From: Ferruginibacter sp.
GTDB taxonomy: Bacteria; Bacteroidota; Bacteroidia; Chitinophagales; Chitinophagaceae
Assembly: GCA_019638485.1 (NCBI GenBank)
Contig: JAHBTP010000002.1
Location: forward strand, 62,001 to 126,000
Direction of reading: 5' to 3'
Length of the DNA: 64,000 nucleotides
Shown: in pieces, positions 26,165-35,430 of the stretch
Layout of the letters: each line of letters opens with the position of its first letter
Numbering within the stretch: position 1 is the stretch's first letter
Program-made: the position numbers and the translations under genes
The notes under the pieces: model-generated
The model's database searches: none
What the model saw: the letters and a program-made list of their open reading frames with translations, nothing else
What the model was told of the DNA's origin: nothing

Positions 26165-27277
26165 ATGAAGTTCATCGTTTCATCTTCCGCATTATTAAAG
26201 CAACTGCAACCTATAAATGGAGTGATTAGCACAAATACCGTATTGCCAATTTTAGAAGACTTTCTGTTTGAGATAGAAAAGAATAAATTAACAGTAGTTG
26301 CAACTGATCTTGAAACGGTAATGAAAATTCACATGGAAATTGAGGCTAATGATACCGGTAGTGTTTGTATTCCTGCAAAGATTTTAATGGACTCGTTAAA
26401 AAATATCCCGGAGCAACCACTTACATTTAGTATTGATAAAAATTTCGGAGTTGAAATAACCAGCAGCAATGGTAAGTATAAGGTTATGGGAGAAAATCCA
26501 TCAAACTTTCCAAAAGAACCACCTGCAGATGATACCACGTCATTTACCATAAACTCCTCTTCATTGGTGATGGCGGTTAATAGTACATTGTTTGCAGTGA
26601 GTTCCGACGATCTGCGCCCTGCTATGACCGGTGTTTTCTTTGAGATGGATAAGAAGAGTTTATCCTTTGTTGCTACTGATGCGCATAGATTAGTAAAGTA
26701 TCTGCGCACGGATGTTTCTTGTCCTAAAAAAGATAGCTTTATCGTTCCTCGTAAACCATTGGCACTATTGAAAACAGCATTGCCTGAAAATGATGATGAA
26801 CTAACCATATCCTATAATACCAACCACCTTTTTATTAAACACGGAGAAATGGACTTGGTTTGCCGTTTGATTGATGCACGGTTTCCGGATTATAAAGTGG
26901 TGATTCCAACAGATAATCCATATAAGTTGATAGTAAATAAAAATGAATTTCAGGGAGCACTTCGTAGGGTGAGTATATTTAGCAATAAAAGTAATTATCA
27001 GGTAGTTTTAACCATAAATGGAAGTCAATTACAATTGGCCTCGCAGGATACTGATTTTAGTTTTGAAGGAAATGAAAGAATGAAGTGCCAGTATGATGGA
27101 GGAGATTTACAAATTGGCTTTAATGCTAAGTTTTTAATTGAAATGCTTAATAATATCGAAACAGAAGATATTGTTATGGAGCTAAGCTCAGCCACCAAGG
27201 CCGGGTTGATAAAACCGACAGAACAGGCTTCGGGAGAAAATATGATGATGTTGGTGATGCCATTAATGCTCAATTAA
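26165..27277 (+). CDS. dnaN: DNA polymerase III subunit beta, sliding clamp (370 aa)
   Basis: The ring-shaped processivity factor of the replicase. All three clamp domains are present. Domain 1 begins MKFIVSSSALLKQLQPINGVI and has VVATDLE. Domain 2 has RPAMTGVFFEMDKKSLSFVATDAHRLV, with the conserved TDxHR. Domain 3 ends ENMMMLVMPLML, the usual C-terminal hydrophobic-pocket strand (MPxxL/M). The length is normal. It stands alone, away from dnaA and recF. Confidence 0.97.
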   Translation: MKFIVSSSALLKQLQPINGVISTNTVLPILEDFLFEIEKNKLTVVATDLETVMKIHMEIEANDTGSVCIPAKILMDSLKNIPEQPLTFSIDKNFGVEITSSNGKYKVMGENPSNFPKEPPADDTTSFTINSSSLVMAVNSTLFAVSSDDLRPAMTGVFFEMDKKSLSFVATDAHRLVKYLRTDVSCPKKDSFIVPRKPLALLKTALPENDDELTISYNTNHLFIKHGEMDLVCRLIDARFPDYKVVIPTDNPYKLIVNKNEFQGALRRVSIFSNKSNYQVVLTINGSQLQLASQDTDFSFEGNERMKCQYDGGDLQIGFNAKFLIEMLNNIETEDIVMELSSATKAGLIKPTEQASGENMMMLVMPLMLN

Positions 27278-27422
27278 AAGAAAAATTCTGCGTATAAATA
27301 TTCCGCAATTTATAGAAGTTTTTCCTCGACCGTTTCCTACTTGCCTGTGAATCAGAGAGTTAAAAAAGTGGCAGGGTTTTTTATGCTATAAAAGGTATAA
27401 AATCATTTTAAATTTAAAAGAA

Positions 27423-27653
27423 ATGGAAGAGGATACAAATGTTCAAGTAAAACCAACCAAATCACGTAGAGGTTTTGCTTCAATGGATGCAACACGGCAA
27501 CGTGAAATTTCTTCAAAAGGAGGCAAAACTGCCCATATATTAGGACATGCACATGAGTTTAGTGTACAAGAGGCACGCGATGCCGGCAAAAAGGGAGGTG
27601 AGGCAAGAAGCAGAAATCGAAAAAGCAAACTATCAGAGCAACCCCAACCTTAA
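27423..27653 (+). CDS. KGG-motif general stress protein (76 aa)
   Basis: A small basic hydrophilic protein with two stress-induced KGG repeats: RGFASMDATRQREISSKGGK and HEFSVQEARDAGKKGGEARS. Con-10/GsiB-like proteins with this motif accumulate in stress and are largely disordered. It has its own spacer on both sides, so it is probably monocistronic. Confidence 0.8.
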   Translation: MEEDTNVQVKPTKSRRGFASMDATRQREISSKGGKTAHILGHAHEFSVQEARDAGKKGGEARSRNRKSKLSEQPQP

Positions 27654-28074
27654 TGGGTTAACTCCAAATCCTTCTTGCTCTGATTATTCTTCGATTGCGT
27701 TGGAAGTTCCACATATCAGCAATACTGAATATCTTTTTACTTTTTTCAGTAGCGGATACTTTATTAACTGATTCTTTTACTTCAGGGTTTCCAATAATGA
27801 TGGCAGAGTTTTTAATGATATCTGTTTTCATGACTTTAAGTTTTATTATTATAACTCAAAGGTATAATAGTTTCTTAGTACTGTGCAATACATAGTATCA
27901 TAAAATTTTAAGATTCCTACATGTATAAAAGCATGCACATTGACTATTAGCATGTTATGGTTAATTATAAATAGCCATTTAACAATATGATAACATTTTG
28001 AAAAAAGAAGGGATGTATTATAGGGTGTGGAAATATGCTTTTTTTCATGGAAATTGCATTTTTAGGTATTGGTT
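27654..28074. other. Gene-poor spacer
   Basis: An AT-rich stretch of about 420 bp. A 66-codon frame at 27695-27895 starts with TTG and encodes two hydrophobic stretches, but it has no ATG or visible ribosome-binding site. I see no RNA gene, terminator or repeat here. Confidence 0.5.
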
Positions 28075-28482
28075 ATGGTAATTCTACAAACTTTTGATAA
28101 TTATGTTTCTGCCACCATCTTGCAATCGCGGTTAGATCAGTGTGGAATTAAGGCATATATGTTAGATGAGCACACCGTAACCATTGGCCCGTTTTTAGGA
28201 GGAGCAATTGGAAATATTAAACTGGTAGTAGCTGATAAGGATGCTCCTTCTGCCATTAAATTGTTAGATTTTTTTAGAAGGGAGCAGGTTCAGATAAATA
28301 AATGCCCTCGATGTTTGTTGGGGAATCTTGAATTAGTTCCCAGGCGGAGCTTTTCTAATTTTTTTACAGCAATACTAACCTGGTTGTTTTCAAACTATGC
28401 AGTATCAGAAAAAGTGTATCATTGTGATTGCTGTGGATATGAAACCACAGAACTTCCGGACACTTCAGTGAAGAACAATTAA
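28075..28482 (+). CDS. DUF2007-type putative signal-transducing protein (135 aa)
   Basis: The N-terminal half matches the DUF2007 pattern: VILQTFDNYVSATILQSRLDQCGIKAYMLDEH, then IGNIKLVVADKDAPSAIKLLD. The C-terminal half is zinc-ribbon-like, with CPRC and CDCC pairs around a hydrophobic segment. The ATG at 28075 is preferred over a TTG at 28069. Its stop lies 3 bp before kdsB, so the two are probably cotranscribed. The role is unknown. Confidence 0.75.
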   Translation: MVILQTFDNYVSATILQSRLDQCGIKAYMLDEHTVTIGPFLGGAIGNIKLVVADKDAPSAIKLLDFFRREQVQINKCPRCLLGNLELVPRRSFSNFFTAILTWLFSNYAVSEKVYHCDCCGYETTELPDTSVKNN

Positions 28483-28485
28483 TTT

Positions 28486-29220
28486 ATGAAGAAAATTGCA
28501 ATGATTCCGGCTCGTTATGCAGCTACTCGCTTTCCTTATAAACTAATGCAGCCGCTTGGTGAGAAAACGGTTATTCGGCATACTTATGATAATACAAAGG
28601 CTACCAACTTGTTTGATGAGGTGTTGGTAGTAACAGATAGTGTTGAAATTTTTGATGAAATATCCAGCCATGGTGGAAAGGCAGTTATGAGCAAGGCTGT
28701 GCACGAAAGCGGAACTGACCGTATAGCCGAGGCCGTTAGTAACTATCCTGCTGATATTATTTTAAATGTTCAGGGAGATGAGCCTTTTATTCAGAAGGAG
28801 CCATTGGCAAAGTTGTTGCAGGCTTTTGATAACCCCGATGTTAAGGTTGCTTCATTGATGAAGCCGTTTAAGGAAATATCACGAGCACAAAATCCTAACA
28901 TAGTAAAGGTTGTTGTTGGATTGAAGCAACAGTCATTATTTTTTTCTCGTAGTCCTATTCCTTTTCATCGTGATGAAGGAATACCTGTAGGATATTTTGA
29001 ACACATTGGCGTTTATGCTTTTAGAAAAAATGCCTTATTACAGTTTACTCAGTGGCAGCCATCCCCGCTTGAATTGAAAGAGAAAATTGAATGTTTGCGC
29101 TACCTCGAAAATGGTATCCCGCTTCAGATGGTAATTACTCATGCTGATATGGTTAAAATTGATGTTCCGGCAGACTTACAGCTTGCTAAAGATTTTTTAT
29201 TACAGTATAAACCGGATTAA
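28486..29220 (+). CDS. kdsB: 3-deoxy-manno-octulosonate cytidylyltransferase (244 aa)
   Basis: Activates Kdo with CTP to form CMP-Kdo for the LPS inner core. It begins with the nucleotidyltransferase signature MIPARYAATRFPYKLM and contains VVTDS, HESGTDRIAEA and NVQGDEPF, which are diagnostic of KdsB. Later HIGVYAFRKNALLQF and IECLRYLENG are also typical. The length is normal. The arabinose-5-phosphate isomerase gene (31573-32535), which starts the same pathway, lies nearby on the other strand. Confidence 0.96.
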   Translation: MKKIAMIPARYAATRFPYKLMQPLGEKTVIRHTYDNTKATNLFDEVLVVTDSVEIFDEISSHGGKAVMSKAVHESGTDRIAEAVSNYPADIILNVQGDEPFIQKEPLAKLLQAFDNPDVKVASLMKPFKEISRAQNPNIVKVVVGLKQQSLFFSRSPIPFHRDEGIPVGYFEHIGVYAFRKNALLQFTQWQPSPLELKEKIECLRYLENGIPLQMVITHADMVKIDVPADLQLAKDFLLQYKPD

Positions 29221-29236
29221 CTTGTTAGCTACTTTA

Positions 29237-30394
29237 TTATCCTTCAGAAAAGTATTTATTTAGTTTATCTACAGCGGCTTTTAAAGTTTCTTTCTTTTTT
29301 GCGAAGCAAAACCTCAGTACACGATTACTCGTATTATCGCTATAAAAGGCAGATACAGGGATAGTAGCAACGCCTGCCTTTTCTACTAACAGCTTAGCAT
29401 ACTCGCTTTCAGGCATATTGCTTACCCCGCTATAATCATAGAGCTGAAAATAACTTCCATAAGAAGGAAGAGGTTTTAACGGAGTTAGGCTCATTTGTTC
29501 ATTAAAGTAATCACGAAGTATTTGAATATTCTCTCCAAGTTGGAGATATTTTTCTTTTTGTTGCAGAAATGAGGCAAAGGCATATTGTACCGGACTATTG
29601 CAAGTGAAGGCATTAAATTGATGAACTTTTCTAAATTCTTTCATTAATGTGGAAGATGCAATTACATAACCTAATTTCCACCCTGTGCAATGATATACTT
29701 TGCCAAGAGAATAGACGGCAATTGTACGATTTTGCAGTTCAGGAAAATGAAGCGCAGACCAGTGTGTTTTGTGATCAAAAATAAGGTGTTCATAAACCTC
29801 GTCGCTTAATATTAAAATCCGGGTATTATTGGTTAGCTGATAAAGGTTTTCCCAATCCTCTTTTTTCATCAAAGCGCCGGTAGGATTGTGTGGTGTGTTA
29901 ACCATAATCATTCGTGTGCGCGGAGTAATCTTTTTTCTTACTTCATCCCAATCTATGGAATAGTGAGGATGAATTAATTTAATCGGAACAGGAATGGCCC
30001 CATTGATAGAAATATTAGGTAGATATGAATCGTATGCCGGTTCAAAATAGATAACCTCATCTCCGGGTTGTAAAAAAGCAGTTAAGGCTGTATAGATACC
30101 ATAGGTAGCTCCCGGAGTAACGGTAATTTCAGTATCAGGATTAATGGCTGTTTTATATAAGTTATTTGCTTTTTCGGCTATGCTTTCCAGAAAGGAAGGG
30201 AGTCCATTCATGTGCACATATTGATTATGCCCATCTAACATAGCCTTATTTACCAAATTTATTAATTCTTCATCCATCAAAAAATCAGGAAAACCCTGCC
30301 CAAGATTTATCGCCTGATATTTAACAGCAAGAGAGCTCATTACGGTAAAAATGGTTTCTCCAACTGCCGGTAATTTGGAAATTATAGGAATCAT
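29237..30394 (-). CDS. PLP-dependent aminotransferase, methionine/kynurenine type (385 aa)
   Basis: A fold-type I class I/II aminotransferase with INLGQGFPDF at the N-terminus, VTPGATYGIYTALTAF, MVNTPHNPTGA, ILSDEVYEHLIF and the PLP-lysine motif SLGKVYHCTGWKLGY. The pattern GQGFPDF...VYHCTGWK(L/I)GY is typical of the YbdL methionine aminotransferase / kynurenine aminotransferase branch. It is the last gene of a minus-strand run kdsD-manC-aminotransferase, but the 79-bp gap makes cotranscription uncertain. The exact substrate cannot be read from sequence. Confidence 0.88.
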   Translation of the reverse strand: MIPIISKLPAVGETIFTVMSSLAVKYQAINLGQGFPDFLMDEELINLVNKAMLDGHNQYVHMNGLPSFLESIAEKANNLYKTAINPDTEITVTPGATYGIYTALTAFLQPGDEVIYFEPAYDSYLPNISINGAIPVPIKLIHPHYSIDWDEVRKKITPRTRMIMVNTPHNPTGALMKKEDWENLYQLTNNTRILILSDEVYEHLIFDHKTHWSALHFPELQNRTIAVYSLGKVYHCTGWKLGYVIASSTLMKEFRKVHQFNAFTCNSPVQYAFASFLQQKEKYLQLGENIQILRDYFNEQMSLTPLKPLPSYGSYFQLYDYSGVSNMPESEYAKLLVEKAGVATIPVSAFYSDNTSNRVLRFCFAKKKETLKAAVDKLNKYFSEG

Positions 30395-30473
30395 ACCAAA
30401 GCTATTTTTGGTTAATAAATATTTTATGGCGTGTATAAAAGGGGAGTAGTAATATTTCGGTAAAGAATCAACG

Positions 30474-31556
30474 TTACAAATACTTATCTCCCGAATTCCT
30501 TTTTATTTCTGCTACATATTCTTTAATCTCTTGTTCCTTTTCCTTTTTACAAATCAGGAGAACATCTTTGGTATCCACTACAATATAATCTTCCATGCCT
30601 TGAAGAACAGTTAGCTTCTTATTTTTAGCATGAATAATATTGTTATGTGAATCAAAGACAATAACATTTCCTTCTGCAACTGCGTTTCCTAAATAATCTT
30701 TTTCCAAAGAATCGTAAGCGCTGGCCCATGTGCCCAGATCACTCCATCCAAAAGTGGCGGGAATGATATATACATTATCTGCTTTTTCCATTATGCCATA
30801 ATCAATCGAAATATTTACACACTGAGGGTAAATGCGATTAATAGCCTCTTCTTCTTCAGTTGTGTTGAAGTGCATTTTTTCCATATCAAACACTTCATGC
30901 ATTTCCGGCAATAATTTTTCAAATGCTTTAATAATATTTTTTACTTCCCAAACAAAGATGCCTGCGTTCCATAAAAACTCACCGCTTGCCAAAAAAGCCT
31001 TTGCTAATTCTTTATCCGGTTTTTCGGTAAATGTTTTTACCTTATATACGTTGCTGGCAACAGCAAAAGGTTCAAATTGAATGTAACCATATCCTGTATT
31101 TGGGTTCGTTGGTTTAATGCCGAGTGTTAGTAAGGCCTTTATGTGTGAAGTAAAATCAAGTGCTTCAAGGCATACTTGTTTAAATGTTTCATTGTCAGAT
31201 ATGATATGGTCAGCAGGAGCACAAATTAAATTTGCATCAGGATTTAGTTGGTTAAGTTTATATGAAATATAGGCAATACACGGTGCTGTATTCTTACGTG
31301 AAGGCTCGCATAAAATATTATCAGGCTTCAAATCCGGCAATTGCTGTAACACAATATTCTTGTATTGTTGTGCTGTAACTACATAAATATTCTCTTTTGG
31401 AATAAAGGAAGAGAATCTTTCAAAAGTTGATTGAATAAGTGTTTGTCCGGTATTAAGGATATCAAGAAACTGTTTTGGAAAATTTGCTCTGCTCATTGGC
31501 CAAAAACGGCTTCCAATTCCTCCGGCCATAATAGCCACATAATGGTTTTTGTTCAT
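30474..31556 (-). CDS. manC: Mannose-1-phosphate guanylyltransferase (360 aa)
   Basis: Makes GDP-mannose for LPS O-chain or exopolysaccharide. It begins with the sugar-nucleotidyltransferase motif MAGGIGSRFWPMSRANFPKQF and has the LCEPSRKNTAPCI and FTEKPDKELA motifs of the GDP-mannose branch. It lacks the C-terminal mannose-6-phosphate isomerase domain found in bifunctional forms. It lies 16 bp downstream of kdsD, so both are probably in one operon. Confidence 0.93.
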   Translation of the reverse strand: MNKNHYVAIMAGGIGSRFWPMSRANFPKQFLDILNTGQTLIQSTFERFSSFIPKENIYVVTAQQYKNIVLQQLPDLKPDNILCEPSRKNTAPCIAYISYKLNQLNPDANLICAPADHIISDNETFKQVCLEALDFTSHIKALLTLGIKPTNPNTGYGYIQFEPFAVASNVYKVKTFTEKPDKELAKAFLASGEFLWNAGIFVWEVKNIIKAFEKLLPEMHEVFDMEKMHFNTTEEEEAINRIYPQCVNISIDYGIMEKADNVYIIPATFGWSDLGTWASAYDSLEKDYLGNAVAEGNVIVFDSHNNIIHAKNKKLTVLQGMEDYIVVDTKDVLLICKKEKEQEIKEYVAEIKRNSGDKYL

Positions 31557-31572
31557 AATTTCTTGCTACAAA

Positions 31573-32535
31573 TTAAATAATACCCTCTCTTATCAGGTCT
31601 TGAAGATGAATAATTCCGGCATATTCTTTATCCTTTAACACTAGAAGTTGATTGATATTGTATTTACGCATGGTGTCGAGAGCGGTAACGGCTAAATCTT
31701 CATCCTGGATGGTTCTCGGATTCTTACTCATTATTTGAAAAGCAGTAAGTCCTGAAATAGATTCGTTTTTTTCTAACATCCTTCGCACATCGCCGTCTGT
31801 AATAATACCAATAAGGTTTTCCATTTTATCCTTTACAGCCACAGCACCTAAGCGGTTCTTGGTAATCTCAACAATAACTTCTCTAATGGTTGCATCCGGA
31901 TGAACTATGGGCACTTGTTTACCGGCCAAATCACCAACCCGGGTATAAAGTTTTTTCCCTAATGCCCCACCGGGATGATAACGAGCAAAATGTGCTTTAT
32001 CGAATCCTTTACAATCCATCAAACAAACAGCCAAAGCATCACCCATTACCATTTGTGCAGTTGTACTTGATGTGGGTGCCAGGTTATTAGGGCAGGCCTC
32101 TTGTTTTACAGATGTATTAAGAACCAAGTGTGCATGGGTAGCCAAAAAGGATTGTGTATTACCCACCATTCCAATAATAAAATTGCCAAAATTTTTAATT
32201 AAAGGAGCTAAGACCTTTATCTCCGGGCTATCACCGCTTTTACTGATAATCAGCACAATGTCTTCGTCGCGAATCATTCCTAAGTCTCCATGAATGGCAT
32301 CTGCCGCATGCATAAACAAAGCGGGAGTTCCGGTACTATTCATGGTGGCCACAATTTTTTGAGCAACGATTGCTGATTTACCAATCCCGCTTATAACTAA
32401 TCTTCCTTTTGAATTGGCAATCTTTTCAACTGCAGCTACAAAATCATTATTGATATACTCACTAAGATTGCTAATTGATTCTGCTTGTAAACCAATGGTT
32501 CGCAGGGCTATAGATATGATATGGTTCTTTTCCAT
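31573..32535 (-). CDS. kdsD: Arabinose-5-phosphate isomerase, KpsF/GutQ family (320 aa)
   Basis: Converts ribulose-5-phosphate to arabinose-5-phosphate, the first step toward Kdo. A SIS domain occupies about residues 30-170 (SGIGKSAIVAQKIVATMNSTGTPA, ADAIHGDLGMI, ISKSGDSPEI, ACPNNLAPTSSTTAQ). A FARYHPGGALGKKL linker typical of KdsD and two CBS domains in the last 120 residues follow. With kdsB at 28486 it supplies two steps of the Kdo pathway. It is the first gene of the minus-strand run. Confidence 0.95.
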   Translation of the reverse strand: MEKNHIISIALRTIGLQAESISNLSEYINNDFVAAVEKIANSKGRLVISGIGKSAIVAQKIVATMNSTGTPALFMHAADAIHGDLGMIRDEDIVLIISKSGDSPEIKVLAPLIKNFGNFIIGMVGNTQSFLATHAHLVLNTSVKQEACPNNLAPTSSTTAQMVMGDALAVCLMDCKGFDKAHFARYHPGGALGKKLYTRVGDLAGKQVPIVHPDATIREVIVEITKNRLGAVAVKDKMENLIGIITDGDVRRMLEKNESISGLTAFQIMSKNPRTIQDEDLAVTALDTMRKYNINQLLVLKDKEYAGIIHLQDLIREGII

Positions 32536-32763
32536 TTTGGTTTTGCAAGCTAACGTAAATAGCTTGAATAATCAAAGTGGGTTGTTGATAAAAACATAGC
32601 GCCGGAAAAACGAATAAATAGGAAATTTCGTATCTTAATAGGATTATAAAATTTTCAATTCGCACTTTGTTTGTAAATACGATGTTTTAATTTCGTTACC
32701 CTTAATCTACAAGGCCTTATTATTTTGATTGTATTGACCAATCAACGCGGGAAATTATGAAAT

Positions 32764-35016
32764 ATGACAACAGTTAAATCAAAAAGCACTGGGAAGAACC
32801 GGGTTAAAAACGGACAGCTCAAAAATGAATTATTAAACCAGCTCCAGACCTCATTTGGGTTCGATAAGTTTAAAGACCAGCAGGAGGAAATTATACAAAC
32901 CTTGTTATCCGGAGATGATACATTTGTAATTATGCCAACCGGAGGGGGAAAAAGCCTTTGTTATCAGCTTCCGGCTATTATACTTGAAGGTGTTGCGATA
33001 ATTGTTTCTCCATTAATCGCATTAATGAAAAATCAGGTTGATTTGGTAAGAAGTTATAGTAGTAAGGATGATGTTGCTCATTTTTTAAACAGCACCTTAA
33101 ACAAAACACAATTGAAGGAGGTGCAGCACGATTTAAAATCCGGGAAAACGAAATTGTTATATGTTGCTCCTGAAACACTTTCAAAGGAAGAGAATATCGT
33201 GTTTTTTAGAAGTCTTAATATTTCTTTTTTTGCAGTTGATGAAGCACATTGTATTTCTGAATGGGGACATGATTTTCGCCCGGAGTATAGAAAGCTGAAA
33301 GAGATGATGGTGGAAATTAATGCCGAGGCACCTATAATAGCACTAACAGCAACGGCTACCCCAAAGGTACAAAGTGATATTATTAAGAATCTTGGGCTAA
33401 GAAATCCTAAAATATTCATTTCATCATTTAACCGGCCTAATCTATATTATGAAGTATTGCCTAAGGTTAAATTGAGCGATACGCTAAGTAGCATTGTGCG
33501 GTTTATTCAATTGCATAAAAATAAGAGCGGAATTATTTATGCATTAAATCGTAAAACAACAGAAGACTTAGCTGAAAAATTGATGGCGAATGGAATTAAA
33601 GCAGTTGCCTATCATGCAGGGTTAGATGCTAAATTGAGAGCAAAGAGACAAGATGATTTTTTAAATGAAGAAGTGCAGGTAATTGTTGCCACCATAGCAT
33701 TTGGAATGGGAATAGATAAGCCCGATATTCGTTTTGTAATTCATTATAACATCCCTAAATCTATTGAAAACTTTTATCAGGAAACCGGCCGCGCCGGCCG
33801 TGATGGTTTAGAAGGGAAATGTTTGTTGTATTATTCACACAAGGATGTTTCCAAGTTGGAGCATTTAATGAAAGATAAATCCTTAAGTGAGCGAGAGGTA
33901 GGTGCGCAGTTGATTGGAGAAACTGTTGCCTATGCTGAAAGTGGCGTGTGCCGCAGAAAAACATTATTACATTATTTTGGAGAGGAATATGATGACAGAA
34001 AAAGTTGTGGGCATTGTGATAATTGTTTAAATCCTAAGGAGAGGGTGGAGGCAAAGAATGAGGCTGTTGTGGTACTAAAAGTAATAAAAGCACTGGACGA
34101 AAATTTCCCTATTGAATATGTTGTTCAAATCCTTATGGGTGAACAAACACCACAGGTAAAAATGTATAGGCATGATAATCTTAATGAGTTTGGATCAGGG
34201 AAAAGCCAACAACCTCACTTTTGGAATAGCCTAATCAGACAAATGCTATTACATGAATTGCTAAAAAAAGATATTCAGGAATATGGGCTTTTAAAATTTG
34301 CTAAAAAATCAGCAGCCTTTTTAAAAAAACCTACCTCGTTTAAAATTATTCTAAACAACCTATTTGAAGGAGCCGATGCCGATGATGAGGCTGGCGAAGC
34401 TATTCCAACAGGGCCGGCTGCTGCAGATGAGCAATTGTTTGAGCATTTAAAAGTGCTGCGTAAAAAAGTAGCCAAAGAAAAGAAGTTGCCGCCATTTGTG
34501 ATTTTTTTAGAGAGCTCGTTGGAAGATATGGCTACCATGTACCCAACCTCTATGGCTGAACTGGAAAAGATTTCCGGAGTAAGCAAGGGGAAAGCTATGA
34601 GATACGGGAAGCCCTTTTTGGAACTTATTGCTAATTATGTAGAAGAAAATGAGATTATAAGGCCCGATGATTTTGTAATGAAAAGTGTGGCCAGCTATAA
34701 AAACAATAAGATTTTTATTATACACAGCATTGATAAAAAAATTCCACTTGAAACGATTGCTAAGACAAAGGAATTACGGTTAGATGAATTGTTAGAAGAG
34801 ATGGAAACGATTGTAGCCAGCGGTACCAAATTAAACCTTAACTACGTACTTGAGGATTTAGTTGATGAATATGAGCAGGAAGAAATTATGGATTATTTTA
34901 AAGGTTGTGAAACCTCCAGTTTGCAAGTAGCGCAAGAGGAATTGGCAGAAAGTAATTTCAACTGGGAGCAACTGAAACTGATGCGGATTAAATTTTTATG
35001 TGAATATGGCAATTAA
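32764..35016 (+). CDS. recQ: ATP-dependent DNA helicase RecQ (750 aa)
   Basis: A 3'-5' helicase of recombination and replication repair. Walker A is at 60-64 in PTGGGKS, and the DExH box is in FAVDEAHCISEWGHDFRPEY with the RecQ aromatic-rich loop. Motifs V/VI are VATIAFGMGIDKPDIRFVIH and YQETGRAGRDG. The RecQ zinc site is VCRRKTLLHYFGE...CGHCDNC, followed by a winged-helix region. An HRDC domain near 560-630 contains MYPTSMAELEKISGVSKGKAMRYG. It is longer than the E. coli enzyme because of an extra helical C-terminus, common in Bacteroidota. The 228-bp spacer before it has no clear promoter. Confidence 0.96.
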   Translation: MTTVKSKSTGKNRVKNGQLKNELLNQLQTSFGFDKFKDQQEEIIQTLLSGDDTFVIMPTGGGKSLCYQLPAIILEGVAIIVSPLIALMKNQVDLVRSYSSKDDVAHFLNSTLNKTQLKEVQHDLKSGKTKLLYVAPETLSKEENIVFFRSLNISFFAVDEAHCISEWGHDFRPEYRKLKEMMVEINAEAPIIALTATATPKVQSDIIKNLGLRNPKIFISSFNRPNLYYEVLPKVKLSDTLSSIVRFIQLHKNKSGIIYALNRKTTEDLAEKLMANGIKAVAYHAGLDAKLRAKRQDDFLNEEVQVIVATIAFGMGIDKPDIRFVIHYNIPKSIENFYQETGRAGRDGLEGKCLLYYSHKDVSKLEHLMKDKSLSEREVGAQLIGETVAYAESGVCRRKTLLHYFGEEYDDRKSCGHCDNCLNPKERVEAKNEAVVVLKVIKALDENFPIEYVVQILMGEQTPQVKMYRHDNLNEFGSGKSQQPHFWNSLIRQMLLHELLKKDIQEYGLLKFAKKSAAFLKKPTSFKIILNNLFEGADADDEAGEAIPTGPAAADEQLFEHLKVLRKKVAKEKKLPPFVIFLESSLEDMATMYPTSMAELEKISGVSKGKAMRYGKPFLELIANYVEENEIIRPDDFVMKSVASYKNNKIFIIHSIDKKIPLETIAKTKELRLDELLEEMETIVASGTKLNLNYVLEDLVDEYEQEEIMDYFKGCETSSLQVAQEELAESNFNWEQLKLMRIKFLCEYGN

Positions 35017-35020
35017 GGCA

Positions 35021-35048
35021 TTGGATATATAAAATTCCCTTATTTTTG
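35021..35048 (+). promoter_or_regulatory. Promoter of tRNA-Phe
   Basis: TTG at 35021-35023, a 17-bp spacer and TATTTTTG at 35041-35048 match the Bacteroidota consensus. The -7 element ends 13 bp before the mature tRNA 5' end. Confidence 0.7.
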
Positions 35049-35061
35049 CCCCCCATATTAT

Positions 35062-35134
35062 GGTGCGGTAGCTCAGTCGGTAGAGCAAAGGACTGAAAAT
35101 CCTTGTGTCGGCGGTTCGATCCCGCCCCACACCA
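35062..35134 (+). tRNA. tRNA-Phe (anticodon GAA)
   Basis: A 73-nt cloverleaf. Acceptor strands are GGTGCGG and CCACACC, the D arm is GCTC/GAGC, the anticodon stem is AAGGA/TCCTT around loop CTGAAAA (anticodon GAA), the variable loop has 5 nt, and the T arm is GGCGG/CCGCC with loop TTCGATC. The discriminator is A. The CCA end is not encoded. Acceptor pair 5-68 is a C/A mismatch. Confidence 0.95.
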
Positions 35135-35138
35135 CAAG

Positions 35139-35166
35139 CCCCCGGAACAACCCGGGGGTTTGTTAT
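35139..35166 (+). terminator. Rho-independent terminator of tRNA-Phe
   Basis: A GC-only 7-bp stem (CCCCCGG / CCGGGGG) with a 6-nt loop, followed by a T-rich tail. It begins 4 bp after the tRNA discriminator base. Confidence 0.85.
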
Positions 35167-35392
35167 TTTGGTAAATCTTGGTATCGTAATTGCCATATTG
35201 GCGATGAGTATGCATATCCTTAAAAACATCTGCACCTGTCCAGACATTTTTGGGGTCTTGTTCGCAAAGGATTACAGCCATCACCTACGGGCGTGGCAGG
35301 CACTTTGGGATAGTAGAGAACTTTTTATTGAACGAAAATTTGGGGAGAGAAATATTTTCTTGAAGATGGTACTATGGAATTGAAAGCTATCT

Positions 35393-35430
35393 AAACCCAA
35401 AGCCGCATCTCGGCGGCTTTGGGTTTATTT
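35393..35430. terminator. Terminator at the end of the 35425 lipoprotein gene
   Basis: A perfect 13-bp stem, AAACCCAAAGCCG at 35393-35405 and CGGCTTTGGGTTT at 35414-35426, with an 8-nt loop. It has A/T-rich flanks on both sides, so it could work in both directions. It overlaps the stop codon of the minus-strand lipoprotein gene. Confidence 0.8.

Noticed and set aside
27695..27895. 66-codon frame with two hydrophobic stretches
   Set aside because: It has only a TTG start, no visible ribosome-binding site and no recognisable family.
35105..35383. 92-residue plus-strand frame overlapping tRNA-Phe
   Set aside because: It begins inside the tRNA and runs through its terminator. Minus-strand frames at 34988-35284 and 34996-35247 also cross the tRNA and are rejected.
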